Shown: positions 51,849-62,623 of the stretch, piece after piece | Numbering within the stretch: the first letter of the stretch is position 1 | How the letters are laid out: each line of letters begins with the position of its first letter | Assembly (NCBI GenBank): GCA_963849635.1 | Contig: CAWKIA010000022.1 | Location: 248,001 to 312,000 of the forward strand | Origin: CAVRUD01 sp963849635 | GTDB lineage: Bacteria; Chloroflexota; Chloroflexia; Thermomicrobiales; UBA6265 | Reading direction: 5' to 3' | DNA length: 64,000 nucleotides | Notes under the pieces: generated by a model | Told to the model about the DNA's origin: nothing | The model's input: the letters and a program-made list of their open reading frames with translations, nothing else | Database searches by the model: none | Position numbers and translations under genes: made by a program

Positions 51849-53705
51849 TCCCGTCCGGCCCGAACGCTCAACATCCGGCGCTGCCGGCTAAAGAAGGATG
51901 CGATCGAGGAACGGGCGATCGCGCGGAACGACGAGATCTGGTTGGCTTCCTTGCCGAAGAGATGGCCCTCGTCGTCGTAGATCACCAACTCGACGTCTCG
52001 ACCCAGCGCCCTCAGCCGGCTCACGATCTGCTCGGCCTCCTGCACCGGCACCCGTGGATCATTTCGGCCATGGAGCACGATCATGGGGGCGGTGATCTCT
52101 TCCGCCTTGTGCAGTGGCGAGATACTCCGCAGCAGGTCGGCGTCCCGCTCGGGATCGCCGTATTCGTCGGCGCGCAACCGTCGTCGCCAGGGTCCGGTCC
52201 GCTCGAAGAAGCTCTGGAAATCCGCGATGCCAACGATGTCCACACCGGCCGCCCAGAGGTCCGGGTAGCTGGTGACGGCCGCCAGCACCATGAAGCCACC
52301 ATAGCTGCGGCCCATCACCGCGATCTTGGCGGCATCGACCTCCGGCTGCGTCTTGAGCCATTCAACGGCGGATGCCAGGTCCGCAACAGCATCCGGCCGC
52401 TTTTCACGGTCGTCCAGGTGATGGTAGTGCTTGCCATAGCCAGTGCTGCCACGGACATTTGGAGCGAGAACAGCATAGCCGCGCTCAACCAAATACTGGG
52501 TAAACGGGGAGAACTCCGTCTTTAGCTGGCTCTCCGGTCCCCCGTGGACGTAGACGACGACCGGCACCTTGGCGGACATCGCCTTCGGGCGGAACCAGAA
52601 GGCCGGGATCTGGAGACCATCAAAGGTCGGGATACCGGATTGTCTCCGGCTGGCGCAGAGAATCCGGTAGGCGCTGTGTCGTTGAGGAACGGACCACTTC
52701 CTGGGTCGCGCCGCCAAGTTCGAACGTCCAGATGCAGGACGGAATCACCGCGCCGTTAACCGCGCACGCTAAGCGGGATCCATCCGGCGACCACGCCAAC
52801 CCCGAGACGACACCAGCGGGGAGATCGGACACAGGTGATGACGTACCGCTCGCGGAGTTGCGCAGGAAGAGGCGTGAACTGCCGTCCTCGTTGACCGTGT
52901 AGGCGAGCTTCGAGCCATCCGGCGACGGCGCCAGGGCATCGACATCCCACTCGCCGCTGGCAAGCACCGTTTGCTCGCCCGAATCGAGAGCAATCCGAAG
53001 CAGGCGCTCTACGTCGCTGTCTTGATTGGAGGCCGCCAGAATCGCTCCGCCGGCCGGATCGAACGTCGCCGCCGTTATCGTCGCCTCACCGTCATGGGGC
53101 GTAAGGTGACGCGGCACAGCGGCGCCATCGAGCGACACCAGGAAGAGGTCGTGATCGAGGTTCGTGTTGGAGCGGCGTACCAGGATCGCGGACCCGTCCG
53201 GCGACCACGCCACCGGCGCCAGCCACCCGTCGATCGCCCAGGCGAGCCTGGAGGATCCCTTTTCCAGATCGATCACCCAGACATCGAAGAATTGACGCAA
53301 TCTGGAGTTGCTGGCGTATGCGAGCCACCGGCCGTCAGCCGAGAGGACCGGGTCCTGGTGGATGACGTCGTCCTCGGTCGTCCTCCTCTGCGCTGGGCCT
53401 TCGCCGTCGAGGGTCCAGAGCTGGTGACGTTCGTTTCCGCCGCTATCGACGCCGAAGACCAGCCGGTCTGTGCGCGACGCCGTAATGAGCTTCGACACCG
53501 GTTCGACATAGGAAGTCAGTTGCCGGGAAGCGCCAGTCGTGAGGTCGATCTCATGGACTTGATAGGTGCCGGACTCATTCGCCAGGTAGGCAAGCGTTGT
53601 CGGTGTCCGCCAGACAGGAGAATTCGCCGACCGCGCCAGGAGAAAGTCTTCCAGGGTTGCCTGTGCCGACCGATCGGAAACTGCCGTTTTGCCTTGATTC
53701 TGCAC
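51791..53705 (-). CDS. S9-family (prolyl oligopeptidase-type) peptidase, one frameshift
   Basis: Serine peptidase of about 620 residues with an N-terminal beta-propeller (ANSPVWRTPTTLAYLANESG to LAWSPDGSRLACAV) and a C-terminal alpha/beta hydrolase domain: VHGGPESQ, nucleophile GRSYGG, acid in GRNDPRVPV, and His in DEGHLF. The frame breaks at about 52630: the propeller ends QPETIRYP and the hydrolase begins TFDGLQIPAFWF one frame over. No signal peptide is seen, so it is cytoplasmic. It overlaps antisense with the 3' end of the LanC-like gene. Confidence 0.82.
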
Positions 53706-53826
53706 AGCCCGCCTCGTCTTTCTCTGGCCCGGTCCGAACTCGCCCCGCGTTTGCGGTCGCCCAGCATACCGGCAAGTTTGATGTAGCGCATGCCCGGAGA
53801 GGAACTGTGAACGTCAGGTGATCGCG

Positions 53827-54901
53827 CTACGAAAGGCGGACGCGCTGGCCCGTGCGGGCGGCTTCGTAGGCCGCGTCGATGATCCGCAGGGCTCTCGTGA
53901 CATCCTCACCGGTCACCCTCGGATCCCGGTCCTCGTCGATCGCCGCGAGGAGATCGGCGATGATCGTCGCTCCGGTTGCCCCGTATCCTGGGACCGCCCG
54001 GTTCGTATAGACGGTCTCCTGCGTGACGACCGGATCGAGATCCGTGCCGCCGCCAAACCAGGTCAGCCGGCCGTCAGGTCTGATCGTGATCGATCCTTTT
54101 ACACCTCTGAGCGCCAGATACCCGTCACCGCCGGGCCTTGGGAGCGCGTACGCGTAGTGGATAGTGCCGAGCGCCCCGCTCGCGTAGCGCAGCCCGACGG
54201 AGACTGCATCTTCGACGTCGATCCGTTCGCCTCCGACATTTCCTGTCATCGCTTGGACCTCGACGATCTCGTCCCCCGTCAGCCAGAGCAGTTGATCGAT
54301 GTCGTGGACGGCCAGCCAATGAAGGATCCCGCCGCCGCTTGCCTCGCCATCGAAGATCGGATTGCTGGGATCTCTGACGCTCACCGACGAGGTCGTGAAG
54401 ACCGCCTCTGTCGTCAGCAGCCGGCCCAACCGTCCTTGGGCGACGATCGACTTGGCGTCCTGCCACCCCTGCCCATAGCGCCGCGTCAGGGCGACCGCGA
54501 CCTTGACGCCGGCTTCACGGGCGGCGCGAAAGGCAGACTCCGCTTCCGCGGCGGTACGCGCTCCGGGCTTGTCGACGAGGATGTGGACGCCAGCCTGGGC
54601 CAGGCGCGCGATTGCATCGGGCGCCAGATTGTTCGGCAGGGTTACCAGGGCAAGATCGACCTTTTCATTGCGCGAGGAGGGCATCCAGATCCGTGTAGAA
54701 GGGGATGGAGCGATAGGAATCGTCAAGAGCGGCGGGGAGGATAGCGTCGTGGTGGCTGGGAGCGAGTGTTGCTCCCCGTGCCGGATCGGGGTCATAGAGG
54801 GCGACGATCTCAAGCCGATCCCGGAACAGTTCCAGGCTCTTGACCCAGCCGGTGACATGATAGTGGTTCAGCCCAATGACTCCGACACGCAGGTTCGCCA
54901 T
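53827..54901 (-). CDS. Gfo/Idh/MocA-family oxidoreductase, one frameshift
   Basis: NAD(P)-dependent dehydrogenase of about 355 residues. The Rossmann part (LRVGVIGLNHYHVTGW, ATLAPSHHDAIL) is read from ATG 54901; at about 54672 it shifts and continues RNEKVDLALVTLPNN, VHILVDKPGARTAAEAESA, with the catalytic-lysine motif DKPG and the histidine region GGGILHWLAVHDIDQLLW. The end is TGA near 53827. Homologous proteins act on sugars or inositols. It sits among a dehydratase and other catabolic genes in the damaged block. One additional base would restore the frame. Confidence 0.85.
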
Positions 54902-55109
54902 GATCTCTCCTCACCCTCGGGGCAGCCGTCTGTGGAGTGCGAGCTTCCGTGCGACACTGCCGAAAGTATCGCGTCGATCGCTCGCCATCGCAGATGGAGA
55001 AGCCGTCTTCGACATGCTTCGAGGCAGATCATTTGGCGGCGCGGAGCCGTAGACAGCCACCGGCAAATCAGAGAGCTCTTTCGGCACGATCGCGGCAGTG
55101 AGGAGGACA

Positions 55110-56769
55110 TCGTGGTCTGGGCAAATCGGGGGTTGACGCACCGGCCGATCGCCGTGGGAACGCAGGGGCGTGGTCGCATCGGCCAACCAACTGGCCTCGC
55201 TCGCGGGCCTGCGCATGCTGATCCAGGGTGGCAACGCGGTCGATGCCGCGGTCGCGGTCGCCGCCGCGCTCAACGTCGCCGAACCCTACATGTCCGGCAT
55301 CGGCGGCGCCGGATACTTGATGCACTACGACGCTAACGACCGCGCGGTCCGCGTCCTCAACTACAACGGCAACGCCCCCAAAGCCGCGCATCTCGATGCG
55401 TTTGGGAACCGGCAGGAGCAAGAGCATGGCCCCAAGTCGCCGATGCTTCCGGCAGCGTGCGGCGGCTGGCTGACCGCGCTTGAGACTAAGGGCACGCTTG
55501 ATCGTGCGACCGTCTTTGCCCCGGCGATCGAATACGCCGAGTATGGCGTGCCCCTGACGACCCTGAACGAGCACTTCTTCGGCCGGGCCGCGGGCGCCGG
55601 GCACCTGGACGAACTCGCCAGAAGCGGTCTTCGTTCCCGGCGGCGTCGCTCCGGCTGCCGGCACGGTCATCAAGCAACCGATAGCTCGCCGAGACCTTCC
55701 GGCGCGTCGTCGACGGCGGCATGGACGCGTTCTACCGTGGACCGATTGGAAGGAGATCGTTGCGTCGGTGCAATCACGAGGCGGCCTCCTCAGCGAAGCA
55801 GACCTGGAGGAGTTCCAGCCCTTCTGGGAAGTGCCCACATCGATCGACTATCGCGGCTACACGGTGCACACCGCGCCCCCGCCATGCTCCGGCATCCAGT
55901 ATCTGCAGAGCCTCAAGCTGGTGGAGCGGTTCGATCTGGCGGGGATGGGACACAACAGCGCCGAGGCAATCCACATCATGTTGGAGGCGATGAAGATCGC
56001 GACGGCGGATCGCATCCACTACGCGCCAATGGGCGCGGACTGCCCCACCGACGAACTGCTTTCGCGCGAGCTACATCGCCGCAGCGCAGCGCGCTGATCG
56101 ACGCGCAGCACGGTCGGATTCAGCGAGGGCGAGCGGTTCGATTCACGGCTGGACGACGCCAGCGCCGATCCCGCCCGGATCCCTCCGGACGACGCACAAG
56201 ATGCCAGAGTCGACCACCCACTTCGACGTCATCGACGGCGAGGGCAATGCCGTCGCCGTCACGCAGAGCCTGGGCGACGGGTTCGGCAGCGGCGTGATGG
56301 CGGGCTCGACCGGGATGATGCTCAACAACTTCAACTACTGGTTCGACAGCGACCCGCGAGAGCCCGAACGTGATCGGCCCCGGCAAGCGCATCGAGATGT
56401 GCATGGCTCCGGCGGCGATGACCCACGGGGACGGCGCGCTCTTCGGCGTGATCGGCACACCCGGCTCGTTCGGCATCCTGCAGACGACGCCGCAGATGAT
56501 CATGAACCTGCATCGACCACGGGTTCAGCATCCAGGCCGCGATCGAGGCGCCCCGCGTGCGTGCCTACGAAGCGACCACGGTCGAGATCGAAGCGCGCAT
56601 CCCGAAGGTCGTCCGCGACGACCTGATCCGGCGCGGGCACACCATCCGTCTCATCGACGACTGGTCCTTCCTGGTCGGCGGCGGTCAGGGCGCCCTCGTC
56701 GATCCGGACAGCGGCGCGCTCTACGGCGGCGCCGACCCACGACGGGATGGGGTAGCGCTCGGGTTCTAA
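55110..56769 (+). pseudogene. Gamma-glutamyltransferase-like protein with many frameshifts
   Basis: Ntn-hydrolase of the gamma-glutamyltranspeptidase family. Recognisable parts are VVASANQLASLAGLRMLIQG, GGNAVDAAVAVAAALNVAEP, MSGIGGAGYLMHYD, ACGGWLTALETKG, then HTAPPPCSGIQYLQ, and the small-subunit start STTHFDVIDGEGNAVAVTQS with the catalytic Thr, then MCMAPAAMTHGD, IEAPRVRAYEA and the end at 56769. About six frame changes occur (near 55165, 55640, 55750, 56080, 56190 and 56350). No leader peptide is evident before the GTG at 55110. It may degrade glutathione or another gamma-glutamyl compound, if intact in the organism. Confidence 0.75.
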
Positions 56770-56806
56770 GGGCGACGATAGGCCATCACGGACTCGAAGA
56801 ATTCTC

Positions 56807-57995
56807 CTAGTCCAACGGCAGGCCGGCTTCCTCAAGGGCGGCATTCAGTTGCGCTTCGGCGGCTTCGTGCAGAGGCAGGATGCTGACGACGGTTTGTAAC
56901 ATCACGTCGATGTTCAGGCCCGTCAGGCTGACGGTGTCGGCCGCTCCACTGAGATAGTCGTCGACGTTGGCCATCTGGCGTGCCGTCGTCGCGAGCGGCT
57001 CGAGCACCGCCAGATAGGCCGACTTCAACTCCTCGAAGCGTGGCGGTGTCGTCGCTGCCGATACGTCTTTGTGCACGACGACCCACCCGAGGAACACCCA
57101 GCCAAGTTCATCGATCGGAGCATTCGGATTCGCTGCGAGGATCTGCAACAGCTGGTCGAGACGGAGGAATGAGAGACGCAACAGGGACGCGCTGTCTTTG
57201 AGATCCGTCAGGTACGCCTTCTCAGCGGCATCTGCAGCGGCGCTCGCCTGTTCTTCGTCAGCCTCCTCAGCCGTCGCGCTGAGCAGCAAGCTGTCCAGAG
57301 AGTCGTCAGCCGCCCGCCCATAGACGAGGAGGTCGTAAACGCGACCTGCTTCGATTTCGGTGGCCGGCCGGCTCAGGAGGACGTCGCTCGTGCCGGTCGC
57401 GCGGATCTCCAAATCGACCGCTCCGGCATCGATATCGGCATACTTGGTCGCACCGGGATACCGGACATCTTCGTAGATCGTAGGGCCGTCGCTGATCCCG
57501 AGATCGATCCCGTCCAGGTCGGTCACCAGATCGACGAGGCGGAGGCGAGCGGTGTCAGGCTCCAGCGGCCGCACCAGGACGGCGAAGGATTGACTGTGGA
57601 GGTCGGGAAACTCTCCGTAGATGGGAATGACGTAGCGGAGGTTCTCGTCGAGCGTCAGACGTCGACGTGAGCCCCGCCTGGCTTAGATCCTCGCCCGCTG
57701 GCACGACGACAAATTCGAGCGTGCCGCCTGGCTGACGTGCCGGTTTGGTTGCCTTGCCGAAGACAAGTTCGTCCACTACTCGTTCACCGTCGACGTAGAT
57801 ATCGAGGGCCGGCGCCCCCGCCGCGACGTTGACGTAGCGCACGAGCGCGCCCTTGCCGGCGGCCCTGACTCGTAGTGCTGGCAGGGCCAACACCGCCAGG
57901 GCCGCCGCCGAGACCTGGAGATACGTGCGCCGGGAAACCTTGCGCTCCCGCCCCATGGCCAAGAGGCGCGAATCATTATGAGATCGCGGGGACAT
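56807..57995 (-). CDS. Tat-exported DUF4397 protein, one frameshift
   Basis: The ATG at 57995 follows GGAGG. The N-terminus MGRERKVSRRTYLQVSAAAL (internal, residues 15-34) is a twin-arginine leader. Two DUF4397-type beta domains follow (ALVRYVNVAAGAPALDIYVDG and RLRLVDLVTDLDGIDLGISDG). The rest is a helical domain to 56807 (LRLSFLRLDQLLQILAANP, then LPLHEAAEAQLNAALEEAG). The frame shifts at about 57662; one base change joins LSQAGLTST to LTLDENLRYVIPIYGE. Probably an exported lipid- or protein-binding surface protein. Confidence 0.75.
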
Positions 57996-58142
57996 GGATA
58001 CCTCCAGTATGAGGCTGTGGAGACGTGAAGATTGGGCGACCTTGACGGTAGCGAGCGAGTGCCCAGCCATCATCCGGCAGGAGTTACCGCGTGACATCAG
58101 TAAAAATTGCGTAATTCGCCATTGATGTTGACCGGCCCAGGG

Positions 58143-58409
58143 TCAATGCCCGGCCGGGACCAACGGCGGCGCAATCTCGTTGGTTGTCGTCACAACGAGC
58201 CCGAGGCAAATCGCAATCGCCGCCGCCTCCCGCCGGTTGGCGGCCCCGAGCTTGGTGAGGATGCTCGCGACGTGCGACATCACCGTGCGCGGGGAGATGT
58301 AAAGGTCGGCGGCGATCTCTTTGTCCGTGAAACGCTGGACAAGCAAGGCGAGAACCTGGCGCTCCCGGCCAGAAAGTATTGGAACCTGTACCAGACCCTG
58401 AGCACTCAT
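58143..58409 (-). CDS. Stand-alone LuxR-type HTH protein
   Basis: 88 residues consisting almost only of a GerE/LuxR HTH: SGRERQVLALLVQRFTDKEI, then RTVMSHVASILTKLGAANRRE. A GTG at 58475 would extend it by 22 residues. It closely resembles the C-terminus of the large LuxR-ATPase regulators in this window, so it may be a relic of such a gene, its remainder being absent upstream. Alternatively it is a small response-regulator-like DNA-binding protein. Confidence 0.65.
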   Translation of the reverse strand: MSAQGLVQVPILSGRERQVLALLVQRFTDKEIAADLYISPRTVMSHVASILTKLGAANRREAAAIAICLGLVVTTTNEIAPPLVPAGH

Positions 58410-58634
58410 TGCCGCCGACCTCGCTCCCACTCCACTGCCGAATCGATACCTTGGGTAGCATCGATCTTCGGCCACATGGGACGCGCAGGCATCCGAAAGG
58501 TTACGGATTCAGCACCGACTGCCGAACATGGAGGCGCTACGTATTCAGACACCACGCGCACGTCGATCCCGACCAGGGACCACCCTCGTCGGAGATCGTC
58601 TCCGGCATGATTGGACCGCATCAATGTTGGACGA

Positions 58635-59030
58635 TCAGGGCAGGTCAAACAACGACGCCTGGGTACTGGTTTCCTCTCCGGCGACAAAACGGGCCCGCTT
58701 CAGGTCGATCCGATAATCATCCTCAGAACCAAGCACAGGTGTCCGCTCTTCGACGTAATAGGTCCAAGCTCGCGCTTCCAGGAACCGGGGCGGGTGCCCG
58801 GTCGAGCGAATCACCCGCCACCAGGCTACGTCGGCGCCATGGTGCTGCATGACCCTGCCGACCATGCGCGCGACAAATGGACCGTCCACGTCCCCGAAGC
58901 CGGGGTGAGGACCGATGGCATCGGCAACATCGCCATACGTCATGACCTTGCCCGCCGGGATAGTACCTACGACCTCAAGTACTTCACGCACCAGGTCCGG
59001 AGTCGGTTCCCATGTATCGTCCCAGGTCAT
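58635..59030 (-). CDS. Alkyltransferase-like (ATL) DNA-repair protein
   Basis: 131 residues matching the DNA-binding domain of O6-alkylguanine-DNA alkyltransferase: VLEVVGTIPAGKVMTYGDVADAIG, VARMVGRVMQHHGADVAWWRVI. The normal PCHRV active-site cysteine motif reads AWWRVI, so methyl transfer is impossible and this is an ATL-type protein that flags alkyl lesions for nucleotide excision repair. A C-terminal extension of about 35 residues (EERTPVLGSEDDYRIDLKRA) follows. ATG 59030 is chosen because the MGMT-like core starts there; a longer frame to 59117 is weak. Confidence 0.8.
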   Translation of the reverse strand: MTWDDTWEPTPDLVREVLEVVGTIPAGKVMTYGDVADAIGPHPGFGDVDGPFVARMVGRVMQHHGADVAWWRVIRSTGHPPRFLEARAWTYYVEERTPVLGSEDDYRIDLKRARFVAGEETSTQASLFDLP

Positions 59031-59116
59031 GGAAGGCACCGCCCTACTGTGGCATTTAACGGGTTCAGCGACTACGCGAATGATATCCGCACCGTGATCA
59101 CCCAGTCCCGGAGCCA

Positions 59117-60007
59117 TCAGACCCGGGCGGCCCCACTTCCCGTGTTGCGCACTTCCACGACAACCGACCGAATAGCCTCGATGACCAGCTCAGGTTGCTC
59201 GAGCAGGATGTAGTGCCCGCTCGTAGGCGCGACGAGCTGCCGGGCGGTGGGCGTCAGCTTGGCCAGGTCCGCCTGCAAGTCCTGCCAGACCGCCTCCATT
59301 GCCTCGGCCGAGATACCGGACGGTATCTCGGCCGCTGTGTATCCACGCCCGTGCGTGACAACAACCAGGGGGATCGGGTCAAGCGGCCGGGCCATGGCGG
59401 CGTCACGCATCTGGGCGAAGCTGGCATCCAGGTCGATCCGCTCGAAGTCCGGGTACACATCAAGACCCGGCGGATTCATCGCCATCCCATCAAGTACTGC
59501 CCACTGCTCGGGTGTCATCACCGCTTGAAACCGCTCGCTTTGCTCCTCGTGCGAAGCGTCGACGAGGACCAAGCCGGCGACCTCGGCCGGATAGGTGGCG
59601 GAGTAGAGACGGCCGACGACTCCACCGAGTGAATGTCCAACCAGGACGAAGGGTCCTGGAACACCCGCCGCATGGAGGAGCGCGTGGAGGTCCGCGACCA
59701 GATCGGCGACGGTGCGGGGCTGGGGGACTGAGTCGCTGCGGGAGCGCTGACCCGGATCGCCGGGGTCGGTCAGAATCGTCCCCGGGCGATCGTAGGCGCA
59801 GACGCACGTGAAAGCGGCAACTCCTGGCAGGACCGCAGTCTTGCCAGGCGACTCCCCAAGCGCGATCGTGTCCCAGATGTCGGCCCGATGAGGATAGCCG
59901 GCCTCGAGGACGACAGTCGGGCCACCGGCGCCGCGGCATTCGAGCCACAGCCGCCGCCCACCGATGTCGACCAACCCGGCAACGTGGCCATTTCCTACGG
60001 TCGGCAT
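59117..60007 (-). CDS. Alpha/beta hydrolase
   Basis: 296 residues. ATG 60007 (MPTVGNGHVAGLVDIGG) follows AGGTGGAG. The nucleophile elbow is LVGHSLGGVVGRLYS, the His is in TSGHYILLEQPELVI, and the acid is likely the Asp after LPLVVVTHGRG-like strands. Oxyanion region RPGTILTDPG. It is a classical serine hydrolase with a cap domain; substrate unknown. It follows the ATL gene on the same strand by 86 bases. Confidence 0.85.
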   Translation of the reverse strand: MPTVGNGHVAGLVDIGGRRLWLECRGAGGPTVVLEAGYPHRADIWDTIALGESPGKTAVLPGVAAFTCVCAYDRPGTILTDPGDPGQRSRSDSVPQPRTVADLVADLHALLHAAGVPGPFVLVGHSLGGVVGRLYSATYPAEVAGLVLVDASHEEQSERFQAVMTPEQWAVLDGMAMNPPGLDVYPDFERIDLDASFAQMRDAAMARPLDPIPLVVVTHGRGYTAAEIPSGISAEAMEAVWQDLQADLAKLTPTARQLVAPTSGHYILLEQPELVIEAIRSVVVEVRNTGSGAARV

Positions 60008-60039
60008 ACTCCACCTGTGTGATCTCACGGATTGCACCC

Positions 60040-61499
60040 CTACAGCGATTTCACGGGAAGACAGTAGTCCAGGATGATTCGGGTCTTGGGGCCTGGCTCC
60101 TCGCTATCGAAGTAGATCTCGAAGGGCGGCCGGTCGTCGGCCTGATAGCCGCTTTCGGGCAGCCACCCGCCATACATGGCGTCGACGAGTCGCCCGATCT
60201 CGGCCGGGTCCTCGACGTCGATTCGCTGCACCGCGTATTTGCCCCCGTGGAGGTCCTGAATATCGACGTTGGCACTGCCCTGTGTCACCTCCCCAGGGGA
60301 CGGTAACGCAGGCGTCGTAGCGACAGCGTGCGGTCGGCGAAATGTCAGGGTTATCGTGGGGCACGCCGATAACCAGGGTATCCGACCTGAAGAGATCGCG
60401 GTCGGCTGCCCAGCGACAGACCTGCTGGAACGCGGCGCTGAGGTGCTCCTGGAACTCACCCTTGCTGTAGCCGAGCCGGCGAATGTAGGCAACGTGATAG
60501 CTGGGCAACGTCTTGACTTCGACCACCATGTCCTGTCCTCCGTTCAGACTTCGCTCTGCATCATGTCGACAGCTGGAGGATAGGGCTCCACGGTCTGCGC
60601 CTCGCGCCGGTCCAGCAACGGGAGGGCGCCAAGGTCGGGCGGCGGGTCGAAGAGCAGGGCGATGGCCGCATGCAAGGCGGGTTGATAATATTGACCAGCA
60701 ACACGTAGTCCCGCCGGCCGCACGAACCTGCTGGCAGAGGCCGCGTTGACAGAACAAGGCATCGCCGGTGAGCACCCGCTCGCCCCAATCGATCCGCTCC
60801 AGCAGCGCGGGCGCGACCGACAGTTCGGCGGCGGCTTTGTCCCCCACGCCGGTGATCGGTTCGTGGGCCAACACCAGGCCGGATTCATGACTAAAGGCGC
60901 TCAGGGCATGCACCGGGCAGCCCGCCGTCGCCGCGAAGCGCAGCCGCCCTCGCTGGGCCTTGCCGTCGATGGCGACGCCTTGGCGGCCGGTCGCCGGGGC
61001 GGCGGCCGGGGCGATGTGGGCGGCCAAGATCGCGGCCAACGCATCGCCATCGAGCTGCCGAAACAGGCGGTGCAGGGTCGATTCTGGAGGATAGGTCGGG
61101 GTAAACAGATTGCCTTCTCCATGCTTGCGCACTTCCGGCTCGGATCGCGTTGTCCCGCGGAACGGAACTCGGTGGCGTTGACGCCGAAGCGGGCCTTGAA
61201 CGCGCGGGAGAAGTTGGAGTGGGAGGAGAAGCCGCAGGCGAGGGCAATGTCCGTCACGCGGGTGGTTGGTTGCCAGAGCAGCAGGTTGGCAGCTCGTTCC
61301 AAGACGGAGCCGCCAAATGTAGGCGCCGAGTGTCTCGCCCGTCAGTGCCTTGAAGATGCGATGGAAGTGGTAACGGGGAGAACGCCGCGACCTGGGCGAG
61401 TTCCTGGAGTGACAACGGCTCATCCAAATGCTCGTCGATGTAGTTGATCACCCGATTGAGCCGCGCCGTGTATTCCCAGCGGAGCGAGTCTGTCGTCAT
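60040..61499 (-). pseudogene. AraC-GyrI regulator split by an ISAs1 transposase fragment
   Basis: Reading from ATG 61499: MTTDSLRWEYTARLNRVINY and LSLQELAQVAAFS, then (frame change near 61375) YHFHRIFKALTGETLGAYIW, then (near 61305) ERAANLLLWQ, IALACGFSSHSNFSRAFKARFGV. This is an AraC HTH pair. The transposase fragment (60545-61110) follows. After it comes a GyrI-like ligand domain, VVEVKTLPSYHVAYIRRLGY to the frame change near 60300 and IRIILDYCLPVKSL, ending TAG at 60042-60040. HTH plus GyrI in this order is the known AraC/Rob-like effector-binding layout, so the insertion split a working regulator. Confidence 0.75.
60545..61110 (-). mobile_element. ISAs1-family transposase fragment
   Basis: Codes TYPPESTLHRLFRQLDGDAL, GVAIDGKAQRG, VHALSAFSHESGLVLAHEP, LTGDALFCQRGLCQQV and, one frame over, ALHAAIALLFDP. 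These are the core of the ISAs1 (H-repeat) DDE transposase: AIDGKA carries the first Asp and TGDALFCQ the second. The N-terminal ~60 and C-terminal ~130 residues are missing, so the enzyme is dead. No terminal inverted repeats or target duplication were found; the ends are inferred from the protein breakpoints. Confidence 0.75.
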
Positions 61500-61645
61500 G
61501 CCAAGGCCTCCAGCCGCTCCCGGTGCAGGTATCCCGAGCGATTGTAGCGACGTGGATGCTTCGTGCCTTGTCTCAGCTTGCTGTGGAACAGATCCTGTGC
61601 CAGCGCATGGGCGCGGCCGATTCGCCAACACGCTAATAACGTCGA

Positions 61646-61679
61646 CAAGCGCCCGCCCCAAGATCGGGGCGGGCGCTTG
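61646..61679 (-). terminator. Hairpin terminator
   Basis: CAAGCGCCCGCCCC and GGGGCGGGCGCTTG form a perfect 14-base stem with a six-base loop, about 47 bases beyond the stop of the Tat-hydrolase gene, on the minus strand. Confidence 0.7.
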
Positions 61680-61726
61680 CCGCTGACGACTGATTCTATC
61701 GCCTCGCGGTAGTGCCGCGGCTCGCC

Positions 61727-62623
61727 TTAGGAGGCGAGGGTGCCGAGCGCAGTGCGGATCAGGTCGGCGACGGCGGTCGGCTGGGAGATCATCACGACGT
61801 GTGAGGCGTCGACATCGACTGTGATCGCCCCGGCCCGGGCCGCCATGGCGCGCAACCCGGTAACGCCGATCGTCACGTCGGCGGTGGCGATCACTGCCCA
61901 GGAGGGGAGCGTCTTCCAACCGGCCGGACCGGACGGCTCGCCAAATCCAGTCTCGGCGCCGGGACGCTGCGAGACGGCCATCGCCGCCGCGACATCGTCC
62001 GGCAGGTCGGCGCAGAAGACCTCGTGGAAGGACGCCTGGTCGATGTACAGCTCGTGGCCGGGCGCTGCTGGATCACCGGACGGGAACTCAGCCGGGCGCA
62101 ACGCATTGCCGAGCAGGCTGTCGGTCGCCTGGCCGGCGAGCGCCAGAACCGACTCGCCCTCATCCGGGGCAAATGCGGCGACGTAGACCAGACCCACCGC
62201 GTTCGGGATCTGCGGCGCGGCGTTGGTGATCACCACACCGCCGTAGGAGTGACCCACGAGCAGGACCGGCCCAGGGATCTGGTTGGCGACGCTGGCAATG
62301 TAGGCGGCGTCGCTGGAGACTCCCCGTAGCGGATTGGCCGGCGCCATCACGGTGATGCCATCGGCCAGCAACTCGGTGATGACGCCCGTCCAGCCAGAGG
62401 CATCGGCGAAGGCGCCGTGGACGAGGAGGACGGTCGGAGCGGAAGAAGCCGGGGTTGCATCGGTCATCGGGGTGCCCTCCTGGGCCTGGGAAACGGACGA
62501 ACGGGCCAAGGACGCCGCGACGGCCATGGCTGCACCTGCGCCGGCCGCCCGGCCCAGGGCCGTGCGCCGGGAGAATCGACCACCGTGGGCAGTGGGATTG
62601 CGGACCTCATGTGACGGAGTCAT
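61727..62623 (-). CDS. Tat-exported alpha/beta hydrolase
   Basis: 298 residues. Twin-arginine leader at about 16-47 (FSRRTALGRAAGAGAAMAV ... QAQ), then the alpha/beta hydrolase fold: TVLLVHGAFADASGW, nucleophile VGHSYGGVVI, and histidine region VDASHVVMISQPTAVA. The EstC-like, salicylate-methyl-esterase-type group has this layout. The ATG at 62623 has GAGGAAG. The oxyanion Ala-Phe in HGAF is typical. Likely an exported esterase. Confidence 0.85.
   Translation of the reverse strand: MTPSHEVRNPTAHGGRFSRRTALGRAAGAGAAMAVAASLARSSVSQAQEGTPMTDATPASSAPTVLLVHGAFADASGWTGVITELLADGITVMAPANPLRGVSSDAAYIASVANQIPGPVLLVGHSYGGVVITNAAPQIPNAVGLVYVAAFAPDEGESVLALAGQATDSLLGNALRPAEFPSGDPAAPGHELYIDQASFHEVFCADLPDDVAAAMAVSQRPGAETGFGEPSGPAGWKTLPSWAVIATADVTIGVTGLRAMAARAGAITVDVDASHVVMISQPTAVADLIRTALGTLAS

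Noticed and set aside
54503..55336. 277-codon plus-strand frame over the Gfo/Idh gene and the start of the gamma-glutamyltransferase
   Set aside because: It mixes antisense of the oxidoreductase with a shifted frame of the transferase and has no ribosome site.
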